NCBI GenBank assembly: GCA_001791275.1
Contig: MGEH01000018.1
Location: 1 to 64,000 of the forward strand
Source of the DNA: Candidatus Uhrbacteria bacterium RIFCSPHIGHO2_12_FULL_60_25
Lineage (GTDB): Bacteria > Patescibacteriota > Patescibacteriia > 2-12-FULL-60-25
Direction of reading: 5' to 3'
DNA length: 64,000 nt
A program made the position numbers and the translations under genes. The notes under the pieces were generated by a model. It searched no databases and had not been told where the DNA came from. It saw only the letters and a list, made by a program, of their open reading frames with translations. Each line of letters starts with the position of its first letter. The stretch's first letter is position 1. Of this stretch, positions 36,731 through 46,043 are shown one piece after another.

Positions 36731-36883
36731 AACGCAGCCTCGCTTTGGCACACGACGGGCAATCGAGGAGGAAAGAGTCTTCCCGATCGCGCACATTCAT
36801 GTGCCGGAGTGAGGGGAGGAGCCGCGACGAGTATCGCGCTCCTCCTTGGCCCGTCTGACGGGCCGAGAATCTCAAGGTACTGC

Positions 36884-37429
36884 TTACGGCATCGCCGGAT
36901 GCCGCATGTCGCTCGCGAGGTTCACCGCGCAGCGGTGGAGCCACTCGCGGATCGCGCCCGCATCCTTGAACCGGTCGCGCATCCATCGCTCAGCCGTGCG
37001 ATCCACTTGGCTCTGCGACATCGATTCAATCATCTCCTCCGGGAGGAGATACTGCGGGAGCTGGAGCCCCACGGCGAGCTTCACCCAGGGTTCGAATTCA
37101 GCGTCCTCGAGCGTTACGTCTTCTCCCGTGGGTGGGAAGAGGATGTGGCCGGCCGGGAGTTGCTTCGACCACCACGCGTCGTACCGTTCGAGATGCGACC
37201 GGGTCATGACGACCCATACGTCGTACCCCGCGGCGAGCGCGCGCTCGAGAATTCCGGTCGAGTATATCGGCTGGTCGCCGTGCGGTCCGAACGGACACAC
37301 GGGGGTTTCGCCGCGCCTGCACCACTGAAGTTCGTACAGCTCGCCGGCCTTGCACACCATGGTGAACTGGTCGATCATCACCACGGGTACCTTCAACTGA
37401 GCAAGACCCATCGCTGCTGGGCCCATCAT
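36884..37429 (-). CDS. Hypothetical protein
   Basis: Intact ORF overlapping 37426..37620 by 4 bp (ATGA). Confidence 0.6.
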   Translation of the reverse strand: MMGPAAMGLAQLKVPVVMIDQFTMVCKAGELYELQWCRRGETPVCPFGPHGDQPIYSTGILERALAAGYDVWVVMTRSHLERYDAWWSKQLPAGHILFPPTGEDVTLEDAEFEPWVKLAVGLQLPQYLLPEEMIESMSQSQVDRTAERWMRDRFKDAGAIREWLHRCAVNLASDMRHPAMP

Positions 37430-37620
37430 GACTTACTCCTTCTGTTCTGTCGCCGGGCGAAGAACGTGGCCGTGAGCGAGAGCATCTTCTGCTGCTCCGC
37501 GATCGACAACCTGTCGAACGCCCGTCTGCGATCGTGCACGGTCTCCAATGTGGAGAGGACGAAGGCGATCGCCATCATGACCGCAAGGATAACGAAGACG
37601 ATCATCTGGTCGAAATCCAT
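37426..37620 (-). CDS. Small hypothetical membrane protein
   Basis: MDFDQMIVFVILAVMMAIAFVLSTLE; ATGA overlap with downstream gene. Confidence 0.6.
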   Translation of the reverse strand: MDFDQMIVFVILAVMMAIAFVLSTLETVHDRRRAFDRLSIAEQQKMLSLTATFFARRQNRRSKS

Positions 37621-37688
37621 GTGCGTTTCCTTTCGTGTAATCCTCTATGGATTCCCGTTCCCGTATGGAACAGGCGTCCAATTGAGGA

Positions 37689-37720
37689 CTGTAGGGGCGA
37701 CGCGAGTGTCGCCCCTACAG
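37689..37720. repeat. Palindromic intergenic repeat (GTAGGGGCGAC type)
   Basis: CTGTAGGGGCGAC-GCGAGT-GTCGCCCCTACAG. Confidence 0.75.
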
Positions 37721-37739
37721 GAGAACTCAAGGTACGAAC

Positions 37740-37955
37740 CTACTTGCACATCTTGGCGACGTGGAAGTTGGCGCGGTAGCAGCCGTTCTCGCACCAGGGC
37801 GGGCAGCTGTCGGTTTCGATCCACTCCACGTCGCTCACGCGACCGCTGAAGGCGTGGGCCGTCTCCTTCCCGACGACCACCGCCGCCTTTTCGGTGCTTG
37901 GGAAGAAGTGGAACACCGCCATGACCGCAATCGCGATTACCATCAGGTATTTCAT
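37740..37955 (-). CDS. Small exported Cys-containing protein
   Basis: Signal-like MKYLMVIAIAVMAVFHFF then DSCPPWCENGCYRANFHVAKMCK. Confidence 0.6.
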   Translation of the reverse strand: MKYLMVIAIAVMAVFHFFPSTEKAAVVVGKETAHAFSGRVSDVEWIETDSCPPWCENGCYRANFHVAKMCK

Positions 37956-38159
37956 GACTGACTCCAGTTTGTTATTGCAGCCCTCGGGATGAGCGCTGCG
38001 AGCTGGAAAAGACGACATCCGCGTCCAAGAGGACGATGACGTCATCCGTTCTAGCTCTTGGATTGTCCAAGAATCGCTCCTCCCGCAAGGCGGGATGACT
38101 GGTCAGACTGGTGCGCCGTTTCTTGCAAAGGTGAATCCGTCGAACGGACTCGCCTTTAC

Positions 38160-38313
38160 AAAAAAATACCGGTTTCTTCTGGAGAGAATCCGGCTATTAC
38201 AAACCACCATTCGGTGGGACGGTTTTACGACCATAACCGTCATGGGTCGCTCTCTCCTCACTCTTCGGTTGAAAAGATCTGCCTGCTACGACTTGGGCAT
38301 TTCATCTTTATGC
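38160..38313 (-). ncRNA. Candidate ~150-nt small RNA with own promoter and terminator
   Basis: Minus strand TTGACA-17-TATTAT at 38348..38320; several hairpins; terminator CCGG-TTCT-CTCC-AGAA...CCGG followed by T7. Confidence 0.5.
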
Positions 38314-38319
38314 AGAATA

Positions 38320-38348
38320 TAATAGCATGAATTGAAGAATTTGTCAAG
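38320..38348 (-). promoter_or_regulatory. Near-consensus sigma70 promoter
   Basis: TTGACA-17 nt-TATTAT on minus strand. Confidence 0.8.
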
Positions 38349-38477
38349 AGTGCTTGTCAGGGACGATTTGGCTAAAATAGGGCTCAAAACGCGTCGCTTT
38401 GTTAAGCGAAATGGTGATAAACGGCCATTCCTTGTCAGAATGATGTGCTGCAAGCTACACTCCTCGCGCTATTTTCT

Positions 38478-40514
38478 ATGAAGAAACCGGTCCAGACCCT
38501 CACGACTCGCAAGGCCCTGATCAGACGTACCATCCTGCTTTTTGCCGTCTTTGCCTTGGCCGGATTCGTGTCGTATCCGAAAGGAGCAGACTGGGTTGTT
38601 GATCGGGTCAATCAAGCTTCCGGCTGGAAACTCCAATACGTTCATTTTCCGCTCGTCCTCGGTCTCGATCTCCAGGGCGGAACGCATTTGGAATACATCG
38701 CAGACTTGTCTAATGTTCCTGAAGCGGAAAAGCGCGATTCCATGAATGGTGTGCGTGATGTGATTGAACGGCGTGTGAACGCGATGGGCGTGTCCGAACC
38801 GCTCGTGCAGATCACGAAAGCGGGGAATGACTGGCGCCTCTCGGTCGAACTCGCGGGGATCCGCGACATCCAACAGGCCATCAAGATGATCGGGGAGACG
38901 CCGACTCTGGATTTCCGCGAAGAGAACGAGGATGCGGACAAGCCGCTAACGGAGGAAGAACGCAAGCAGATCGACGAGAAGAATGCCGAGCAGAAGAAAA
39001 AAGCGGAGGACGCGTACGCGCGCGTGAAAAACGGCGCGTCGTTTGAAGACATAGCGAAGCAGGAATCCGACGATGAGACGTCCAAGGCAAAGGGCGGCGA
39101 TCTCGGGTTTTTGATCGGTCAGGGCGCGTATCGCGGTCTGCTCGAACGTCTCAAACCAGTCGCGGTCGGGAGCGTCTTCGAGGGCGTGGTGGACGACGGC
39201 GCGAATTACTACGTCGCGAAAGTTGAAGAACGCAAACCGGCGGGTCAGGAAATTCGCGCGTCACATATCTTGATTCAATGGGCCGGCTCGTCTGGCAGCT
39301 CGTCTACGTCCACGAAGGAACAGGCAAAGGCGCGAATCGAGGAACTGAAAAAGACGGTCACGGCGGAAAACTTCGATGAGATGGTTCAAAAGTTTTCACA
39401 GGAGCCGGGGGCGAATCAGTCGAAAGGCGATCTGGACTGGTTTGCAAAGGGCGTTATGGTCCCGGAATTTGAAGAAACTGCGTTCAAGCTCGCGAAAGAT
39501 CAGATTTCGGACGTGCTCGAAACGCAGTTCGGGTTCCACCTCATTAAGAAGACGGATGAGCGGCCGCTCGACGATATTCGCGTTCGCGTCGTTATCTACA
39601 AGAAGACGCAACCGTCGGATATCCGGAATACCGAACCGTGGAAACGCACGCATCTCACGGGCAAGCAGTTGCAGCGCGCACAGCTTGAGTTCGACCAGCG
39701 GACGGGCGCCTCGCAAGTTAGCCTCCAGTTCGACGACGAAGGCGCAAAGTTATTCGCCGACCTCACGAAGAAAAACGTCGGCAAACCCATCGCCATCTTC
39801 CTCGACGACCAGCCGATCTCCATCCCAACCGTGCAGCAGGAAATTACGGGCGGAAACGCGGTTATTAACGGCAGCTTCACGATCGCAGAGGCGAAACTGC
39901 TCGCGCAGCGTCTTCAGGCCGGTGCGCTCCCAGTCCCGATCAGCATCATCGCGCAGCAGAGCGTCGGTCCGACGCTAGGGTCTGAATCCGTCGCCGCCTC
40001 GCTCCGCGCCGGACTCATCGGGTTCCTCTTCGTTGCGTTCTTCATGCTCATGTTTTACCGGTTGCCAGGACTCATCTCCGTGCTCGCCCTCGCGTTCTAC
40101 GCGGCGTTGCTGCTCGCGCTCTTCAAGCTCATCCCCGTCACCATGACGCTCTCGGGCATCGCAGGGTTCATCTTGTCGCTCGGCATGGCGGTAGACGCGA
40201 ACGTCCTCATCTTCGAGCGCCTCAAGGAAGAATTCCGCGAAGGGAAGACGACCTCGCATGCGATCGATGAAGCATTCAAGCGCGCCTGGACATCCATCCG
40301 AGACGGGAATGCAACGACGCTTATTTCCTGCGCCGTGCTGTACGGGTTTTCGTCCTCGATCATCAAAGGGTTCGCGCTCACGCTTGCGATCGGCGTGGTT
40401 ATGAGCATGTTCACGGCGATCGTGGTGACGAAGACGCTGTTGAAACTGGTCGCTGCACCGAGTCTGGTCGAAAAGATGCCGTGGTTATTCTTGAAGAAAA
40501 AAAGCGACTCCTAG
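38478..40514 (+). CDS. secD: Protein translocase subunit SecD with inserted parvulin-type PPIase domain(s)
   Basis: LGLDLQGGTHLEY; RASHILIQ...FSQEPGANQSKGDLDWFAKGVMVPEFEETAFKL...GFHLIKK parvulin; GMAVDANVLIFERLKEE. Confidence 0.95.
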   Translation: MKKPVQTLTTRKALIRRTILLFAVFALAGFVSYPKGADWVVDRVNQASGWKLQYVHFPLVLGLDLQGGTHLEYIADLSNVPEAEKRDSMNGVRDVIERRVNAMGVSEPLVQITKAGNDWRLSVELAGIRDIQQAIKMIGETPTLDFREENEDADKPLTEEERKQIDEKNAEQKKKAEDAYARVKNGASFEDIAKQESDDETSKAKGGDLGFLIGQGAYRGLLERLKPVAVGSVFEGVVDDGANYYVAKVEERKPAGQEIRASHILIQWAGSSGSSSTSTKEQAKARIEELKKTVTAENFDEMVQKFSQEPGANQSKGDLDWFAKGVMVPEFEETAFKLAKDQISDVLETQFGFHLIKKTDERPLDDIRVRVVIYKKTQPSDIRNTEPWKRTHLTGKQLQRAQLEFDQRTGASQVSLQFDDEGAKLFADLTKKNVGKPIAIFLDDQPISIPTVQQEITGGNAVINGSFTIAEAKLLAQRLQAGALPVPISIIAQQSVGPTLGSESVAASLRAGLIGFLFVAFFMLMFYRLPGLISVLALAFYAALLLALFKLIPVTMTLSGIAGFILSLGMAVDANVLIFERLKEEFREGKTTSHAIDEAFKRAWTSIRDGNATTLISCAVLYGFSSSIIKGFALTLAIGVVMSMFTAIVVTKTLLKLVAAPSLVEKMPWLFLKKKSDS

Positions 40515-40520
40515 CCAACT

Positions 40521-40551
40521 TGTACGGGCGAGGCATTGCCTCGCCCGTACA
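40521..40551. repeat. Palindromic intergenic repeat between secD and secF
   Basis: TGTACGGGCGAGGCA-T-TGCCTCGCCCGTACA. Confidence 0.75.
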
Positions 40552-40578
40552 GGAAGATCAAACACACCTCTACTCCAT

Positions 40579-41463
40579 ATGAACATCGTCAAGCTCCGCA
40601 CCGTCTGGTACGCCTTCTCCGGCACGCTGATCATCGCGTCCATCTTTGCGGTGGCCACGTTCGGATTGAAACAGGGGATTGATTTCACCGGCGGATCGCT
40701 CATGACGCTGCGTTTTGAGAAACGTCCCACGTCTCTCGAAGTCGAACGGGCGATGACTACGCTCGATCTCGGTTCCGTCGTCATCCAGCCTGTCGGCGAC
40801 AACGAGATGAACATCCGCACAAAAACGCTCGATGAGAAAGGCCACGGGGACCTCCTCGCGGCCGTCCAAGAAACGTTCGGAAAGGCCGAGGAATTGCGCT
40901 ACGACTCGATCGGTCCTTCGATCGGCGCCGAACTGCGCGACAAGAGTTGGAAAGCGCTTCTGATCGTCTTCGGATCCATCCTCGCATATATCGCCTATAC
41001 CTTCCGGAAAGTGTCGACTCCGGTCCAGAGCTGGAAGTACGGCCTCATCACCGTGTTCACAGCGTTCCACGACGTGATCATTCCGATCGGGCTCTTCGCC
41101 ATTTTGGGGAAATACTTCAACGTTGAAATCGGAACGCCATTCATCGCCGCCATCCTCACAATCATGGGGTACTCGATCAACGATACAATCGTCGTCTTGG
41201 ACCGTGTGCGCGAAAACCTGCACCGCATGGGCGGCGATTTTGAACACATCGTGAGCACGTCCCTGAAGCAAACGTATCTCCGGTCGTTCAACACGTCCAT
41301 CACCACGCTCTTCTCGCTCGTGGCCATCTACTTCTTCGGCGGAGAATCCATCCGCGACTTTGCGCTTGCGCTCATCGTCGGGATCGTGACGGGGACGTAC
41401 TCGTCTATATTTATCGCAAGCCCGCTCCTCGTCACGTGGCACAGACTCACGCAAAGACGTTAG
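40579..41463 (+). CDS. secF: Protein translocase subunit SecF
   Basis: GIDFTGGSLMTLRF; GYSINDTIVVLDRVREN. Confidence 0.96.
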   Translation: MNIVKLRTVWYAFSGTLIIASIFAVATFGLKQGIDFTGGSLMTLRFEKRPTSLEVERAMTTLDLGSVVIQPVGDNEMNIRTKTLDEKGHGDLLAAVQETFGKAEELRYDSIGPSIGAELRDKSWKALLIVFGSILAYIAYTFRKVSTPVQSWKYGLITVFTAFHDVIIPIGLFAILGKYFNVEIGTPFIAAILTIMGYSINDTIVVLDRVRENLHRMGGDFEHIVSTSLKQTYLRSFNTSITTLFSLVAIYFFGGESIRDFALALIVGIVTGTYSSIFIASPLLVTWHRLTQRR

Positions 41464-41503
41464 GCGTGTCATTGGCTCATAGAACCGGAAATGCTATCTT
41501 TTG

Positions 41504-42844
41504 ATGGTCATGGAGGATTTCCTGAACGTCTTCAATATCAACCTCGCCGCGTGGGTGGCGGAGGTCGGCGATAACCCTCTCCAAGCCATGTGGGCGCTCT
41601 TCGCGAGCTGGGGTTGGATCATTCTGCTCTGGGCCCTCCTCTACATCGCGCGCGGGATGTGGCTCTTCAAAAAACAGTCGAAATACGCCATGGCGCGCAC
41701 GTGGGTCCTCCTCGCCGTCGACGTGCCGAAAGCGACGGAACAGACGGTGAAGGCCGTGGAGAACATGTTCGCGCACCTTGCGGGTGCGCACTCGCCGCCC
41801 ACGTTCATGGAAAAGTGGTGGAACGGCCAGCTCCAGGATACGATTTCCTGCGAAATCATCTCCATCGAAGGCCACATCCAGTACCTGCTCCGGACCACGC
41901 GGAAGCTCCGGGACCTCGTCGAAGCGTCACTCTACGCCCAGTACCCGGACGCGGAGATCACGGAAGTTGAGGACTATACGCTGAAAATTCCGACGAATTA
42001 CCCGAATGAGCAGTACGAGTGCTTCGGCCTTGAAATGATGCCGGCGAGGGGGTACGCCTACGACGTCTACCCGCTCAAAACGTACATGGATTTCGAGCAC
42101 CAGCTCACGGGTGAGTTCAAGGATCCGCTCGCCGTGCTCCTCGAGGCGTTCGGACGGCTCGGTCCCGGCGAGCAGGCGTGGTACCAGATCATCCTGACGC
42201 CGATCGCGCAGAACGACTACGTCGCGAAAGCGGTGAAAGAGATCAAGAAGATCACGGGGCAGAAAGCCGAGGTCAAACCGACGATGCTCGATAAAGCCCT
42301 CGATCTGCCGATGCAGGGTTTGGGATTGGTTGGCGACGTCATGTTCGGGGCGGCGGAAGGCGCGCCGAAGAAGCCGGAGAACGCGCTCAATTCGCGAATG
42401 TGGAACCTGACTCCCGGAGAGAGAAAAGTCGTCGAATCCATCGAAAAGAAGATGTCGAAAATCGTCTTTGGTGTTAAGATACGATTCCTCTACGTCGCAA
42501 AAAAGGAGGTGTTCGTTAAATCAAAGATCCTGCAGTCGTTCATCGGCGCCATCAAGCAGTACAATACGAACGATATGGGGTCGCTCAAACTGGAAACGAA
42601 GCGCGTCGGCGTCAGTTCGGCCCTTCTCTTCTTCAAGGCGAGGCGGAACAGCGTCCGCAAGGAGCGCCTGATCCGCGCCTACCGGGCCCGCACGGATTGG
42701 GCGGGCCTAAAACGGTTCCACCTGGCAACGGACGAGATCGCCTCTCTCTGGCACCTGCCGGTCTCGCTCTTCGTGAAGGCGCCGCAAGTGAAGAAGACGG
42801 AATCAAAGAAATCCGAACCGCCGATCAATCTCCCGTTCGCCTAG
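41504..42844 (+). CDS. Membrane-anchored hypothetical protein, partner of VirD4/TraG-like ATPase
   Basis: N-terminal TM WGWIILLWALLYIARGMWLF; adjacent to ATPase gene; ATG 41504 or 41510. Confidence 0.75.
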   Translation: MVMEDFLNVFNINLAAWVAEVGDNPLQAMWALFASWGWIILLWALLYIARGMWLFKKQSKYAMARTWVLLAVDVPKATEQTVKAVENMFAHLAGAHSPPTFMEKWWNGQLQDTISCEIISIEGHIQYLLRTTRKLRDLVEASLYAQYPDAEITEVEDYTLKIPTNYPNEQYECFGLEMMPARGYAYDVYPLKTYMDFEHQLTGEFKDPLAVLLEAFGRLGPGEQAWYQIILTPIAQNDYVAKAVKEIKKITGQKAEVKPTMLDKALDLPMQGLGLVGDVMFGAAEGAPKKPENALNSRMWNLTPGERKVVESIEKKMSKIVFGVKIRFLYVAKKEVFVKSKILQSFIGAIKQYNTNDMGSLKLETKRVGVSSALLFFKARRNSVRKERLIRAYRARTDWAGLKRFHLATDEIASLWHLPVSLFVKAPQVKKTESKKSEPPINLPFA

Positions 42845-42882
42845 CATCGTCGTACCTTGGTCCGTTGTTCCTTCCCTCCACA

Positions 42883-45297
42883 ATGCCCATCCCATACGAC
42901 CACGATCACGAGAACGAGGTGACGCTGTTCGCGGAAACGAATTTCCGAAACCAGCGTCGTCGTTTCGGTATCAAGACGGATGACCGTCGTCGGCACATGT
43001 ATATCCTGGGTAAAACCGGCATGGGCAAGACGACGCTGCTCGAAAACATGGTGCTGTCGGATATCTATGCAGGGCACGGCGTTGCGTATGTGGATCCGCA
43101 CGGCGATACGGCGGAAAAGATTCTTGATTACATCCCTTCGAATCGCATTAATGACGTGGTGTACTTCAATCCAGCGGACATGCAGTATCCGGTCGGTTTC
43201 AATATTCTTGAGACGGCGAACGACGAACAGAAGCATTTGGTCGCATCCGGGCTCATGGGCGTGTTTAAGAAGATCTGGCCGGACGTGTGGAGCCCCCGCA
43301 TGGAGTACATCCTGCTGAATTGCGTCCTGGCGCTTCTGGATTATCCGGGCGCCACGCTCCTCGGCATCAATCGTCTCCTCGTCGACAAAGAGTACCGTAG
43401 CCGCGTGATCGCGAAGATCCGGAACCCCATCGTGAAGACGTTCTGGGTGGCGGAATTCACGTCCTGGTCGGAGAAGTATGCGACCGAAGCCATCGCGCCG
43501 GTGCAAAACAAAGTCGGTCAATTCTTGTCCGCATCGATCATCCGCAATATCGTGGCGCAGGTGAAATCGTCGATTAATCCGAGACAGGTCATGGATGAAG
43601 GGAAGATTTTCATCGTGAACCTGTCCAAAGGAAAAATTGGCGAGGACAACATGCGCCTCCTGGGCGGCATGATCGTGACGAAGATCCAACTCGCGGCCAT
43701 GGAGCGCGTGGATATCAAGCATGAGGTCGACCGTCGCGACTTTTATCTCTACGTGGACGAATTTCAGAACTTTGCCACGCAGTCCTTCGCGAACATCTTG
43801 TCCGAGGCACGTAAGTACCGCCTGAATCTCACCGTGGCCCACCAGTATATCGAGCAGCTCGAAGAAGAGGTGCGTGATGCCGTATTCGGCAACGTGGGAT
43901 CGCTGCTCATCATGCGCGTGGGCGCGCAGGACGCCACGTTCATGGAGACGGAATTTGCACCGACATACCTGCCGGAAGACCTCACCAACCTGGCGAAGTA
44001 CCAGATGTACTTAAAGCTCATGGTTGATGGCGTCGCGACCGCGCCATTTTCTGCCAACACGCTCCCCCCCATCGGGAAGCCGACGGGATCGGAGGACAAG
44101 GTCATCGCGGTCTCTCGCGAACGCTACGCCGAACCGCGGGCCGTGATCGAAGAAAAGGTCCTCCGGTGGAGCGGGATGGAGGCTGGGCCTCCGACGGCGT
44201 CGCTCGAAGAGGCGGTGCTTGGGGGCGCGCCCTCCGCCGGAGCCGTCGCCTACCCAAAAATCCTGACGGCCGACGAGCGCGAAGCTCGCGAAGCGCTCGG
44301 CGGCCTCCCAGCCGGCTTGAAACCCGGCACGCCGGAGTATGCGAAAGCCGGCATTGCCGCGCTCGAGGGAGAGGCGGCGGTTGCGGAGACGGAAGAATAC
44401 CTTCGCATCTCGCCCGAGCGTCTGGCCGCGATCCGTCCGGCGGGCGCGAAGAAGGAAAAGCCGAAGTTCAAACACACCTGCACGCGTTGCGGGAAAACGT
44501 GGGACATGCCGGTCCAGCTCGACCCGGCCCGGCCCATGTACTGCGCCGAATGCCTCCCGATCATTCGTGAGGAGCGCAAGTTCAAAACGAATATCGTTAA
44601 AACGGCCGTGCGCAGCGGTCCTCCGGCAGACATGGGCGCGCACGTGGTGGAAGAAGAAGACACGGTGAGCCGGCGCGCATCGCCGTTGCACGAAGTCATG
44701 AAAGCGGCAGAAGAGGGGAGGCCCGCAAGACCGTCCGCGCCGCCACGACAATTCCCGCCCAGACCGTCTGCGCCGCCCAAATCGCCTTCTCCTACTCCGC
44801 CAAACCGTCCGCGTCTCGTCGTCACCAATGCGGAGTCGCTCACGGACCTCGTTGATGACGCGAGGGACGAAAATCGTTCGTTCCTGCTTGATGACGTCGC
44901 CCGATCCAAAGGCAGGCCGGTTGAAACGCGGAAACAGGCGGTGACGCCGTCTGCGCCGCGCATCACGCAACAGCCTCGCGAGCCGCGACGACGCGAGGAC
45001 CGTCGCCCTCCTCGCGGGCCGCGGCCCGATCATTCCGGTCCGCCGAAGAACGCATTCCCGGACCTGGACCTGGGTTCGCCGCCGAAGCCCCCGCACACGC
45101 CGAAGAAATCCATCGAGGACCTGTTTCGTGACGCGGAGGAACGGACCGACCGGGACATCGTCGGAAAAGTACAGATGAATGAACCCGATCCTTCGGCAAG
45201 CTCAGGACCCGCCGTCGTCTTTCGTAATGATAGTTCACCGCAGTCGAGCGGCCCGAAACCGGTTCAGCCCGGTCAGCGCGTTCGCTTCGACGAGTAG
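42883..45297 (+). CDS. VirD4/TraG/TraD-like type IV secretion-type DNA-translocation ATPase
   Basis: MYILGKTGMGKTTLLENM Walker A, FYLYVDEFQNF Walker B, C-terminal CTRCGKTW...MYCAECL zinc motif. Confidence 0.85.
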   Translation: MPIPYDHDHENEVTLFAETNFRNQRRRFGIKTDDRRRHMYILGKTGMGKTTLLENMVLSDIYAGHGVAYVDPHGDTAEKILDYIPSNRINDVVYFNPADMQYPVGFNILETANDEQKHLVASGLMGVFKKIWPDVWSPRMEYILLNCVLALLDYPGATLLGINRLLVDKEYRSRVIAKIRNPIVKTFWVAEFTSWSEKYATEAIAPVQNKVGQFLSASIIRNIVAQVKSSINPRQVMDEGKIFIVNLSKGKIGEDNMRLLGGMIVTKIQLAAMERVDIKHEVDRRDFYLYVDEFQNFATQSFANILSEARKYRLNLTVAHQYIEQLEEEVRDAVFGNVGSLLIMRVGAQDATFMETEFAPTYLPEDLTNLAKYQMYLKLMVDGVATAPFSANTLPPIGKPTGSEDKVIAVSRERYAEPRAVIEEKVLRWSGMEAGPPTASLEEAVLGGAPSAGAVAYPKILTADEREAREALGGLPAGLKPGTPEYAKAGIAALEGEAAVAETEEYLRISPERLAAIRPAGAKKEKPKFKHTCTRCGKTWDMPVQLDPARPMYCAECLPIIREERKFKTNIVKTAVRSGPPADMGAHVVEEEDTVSRRASPLHEVMKAAEEGRPARPSAPPRQFPPRPSAPPKSPSPTPPNRPRLVVTNAESLTDLVDDARDENRSFLLDDVARSKGRPVETRKQAVTPSAPRITQQPREPRRREDRRPPRGPRPDHSGPPKNAFPDLDLGSPPKPPHTPKKSIEDLFRDAEERTDRDIVGKVQMNEPDPSASSGPAVVFRNDSSPQSSGPKPVQPGQRVRFDE

Positions 45298-45309
45298 GCC
45301 GCTCCATGT

Positions 45310-45315
45310 CATACT
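45310..45315 (+). promoter_or_regulatory. -10 box CATACT 6 nt before ATG 45322
   Basis: TCGACG-17-CATACT-acgcct-ATG. Confidence 0.45.
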
Positions 45316-45321
45316 ACGCCT

Positions 45322-46005
45322 ATGCCTGAACGCATTTCGTACGTCACGGATGACGGCGTCACGGTCGTCGGCGACTGGGTGACCGCGCCCACGACGATCG
45401 GGGCCGTGATCCTCCTCCACATGATGCCGGTTCTCCGCCAGTCATGGGCGTCATTTCAACGCGCATTGGCGCAACGCGGTCTCGCGTCGCTCGCCATTGA
45501 TCTGCGCGGTCACGGGGAGAGCGTGAAGGGTCCGGACGGTAAACCGCTCGACTTCAAGAAGTTCACGGATGGGGAACACGCGTCCACAATCCACGACGTG
45601 CGGGGCGCGTACGCGTGGTTGCGGTCACGGGGAATCGATCGTGACCGGATCGCGGTCGCCGGCGCGTCCATCGGCGCGAATCTCGCGCTCCAGTTTTTGT
45701 CCGAAGAGCCTCAAGTTCCCGCCGCGGTGCTTTTGAGCCCGGGTGAGTCGTACCACGGCGTCGAAACCGCTGATGCGGCAGATTACGTGCTCCCGCACCA
45801 GGGCGTATGGATGGCCGCGTCCGGGGGCGACGACGCGTACAGCGCCGCGTCCGCCGACAAGCTCATGGGGGCGCTCCAGGTCGAACAGAAAGTTCATGAG
45901 AAACTGCTCGGCGCGGGTCACGGCACGAAAATGTTTGAGACGCATCCGGAGCTGTCGGACAAGCTCGCGGACTGGCTCCGTGATCGCGTCCTTGCGGTGA
46001 AATAA
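45322..46005 (+). CDS. Alpha/beta hydrolase
   Basis: SLAIDLRGHGESV, nucleophile elbow AGASIGAN, catalytic His GAGHGTKMF. Confidence 0.88.
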   Translation: MPERISYVTDDGVTVVGDWVTAPTTIGAVILLHMMPVLRQSWASFQRALAQRGLASLAIDLRGHGESVKGPDGKPLDFKKFTDGEHASTIHDVRGAYAWLRSRGIDRDRIAVAGASIGANLALQFLSEEPQVPAAVLLSPGESYHGVETADAADYVLPHQGVWMAASGGDDAYSAASADKLMGALQVEQKVHEKLLGAGHGTKMFETHPELSDKLADWLRDRVLAVK

Positions 46006-46033
46006 CCGGGAACCGGGAACTGGGAACCGGGAA
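46006..46033 (+). repeat. GGGAACC heptad repeat
   Basis: CCGGGAACCGGGAACTGGGAACCGGGAA. Confidence 0.8.
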
Positions 46034-46043
46034 TATTTAACGT

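Noticed and set aside
37085-37110. Possible tRNA T-arm (GGGTTCGAATTC)
   Set aside because: No acceptor, D or anticodon arms around it; lies in a CDS.
42841-43842. 333-aa and 361-aa minus-strand ORFs over the VirD4-like ATPase
   Set aside because: Antisense shadows; plus strand has Walker motifs and zinc motif.
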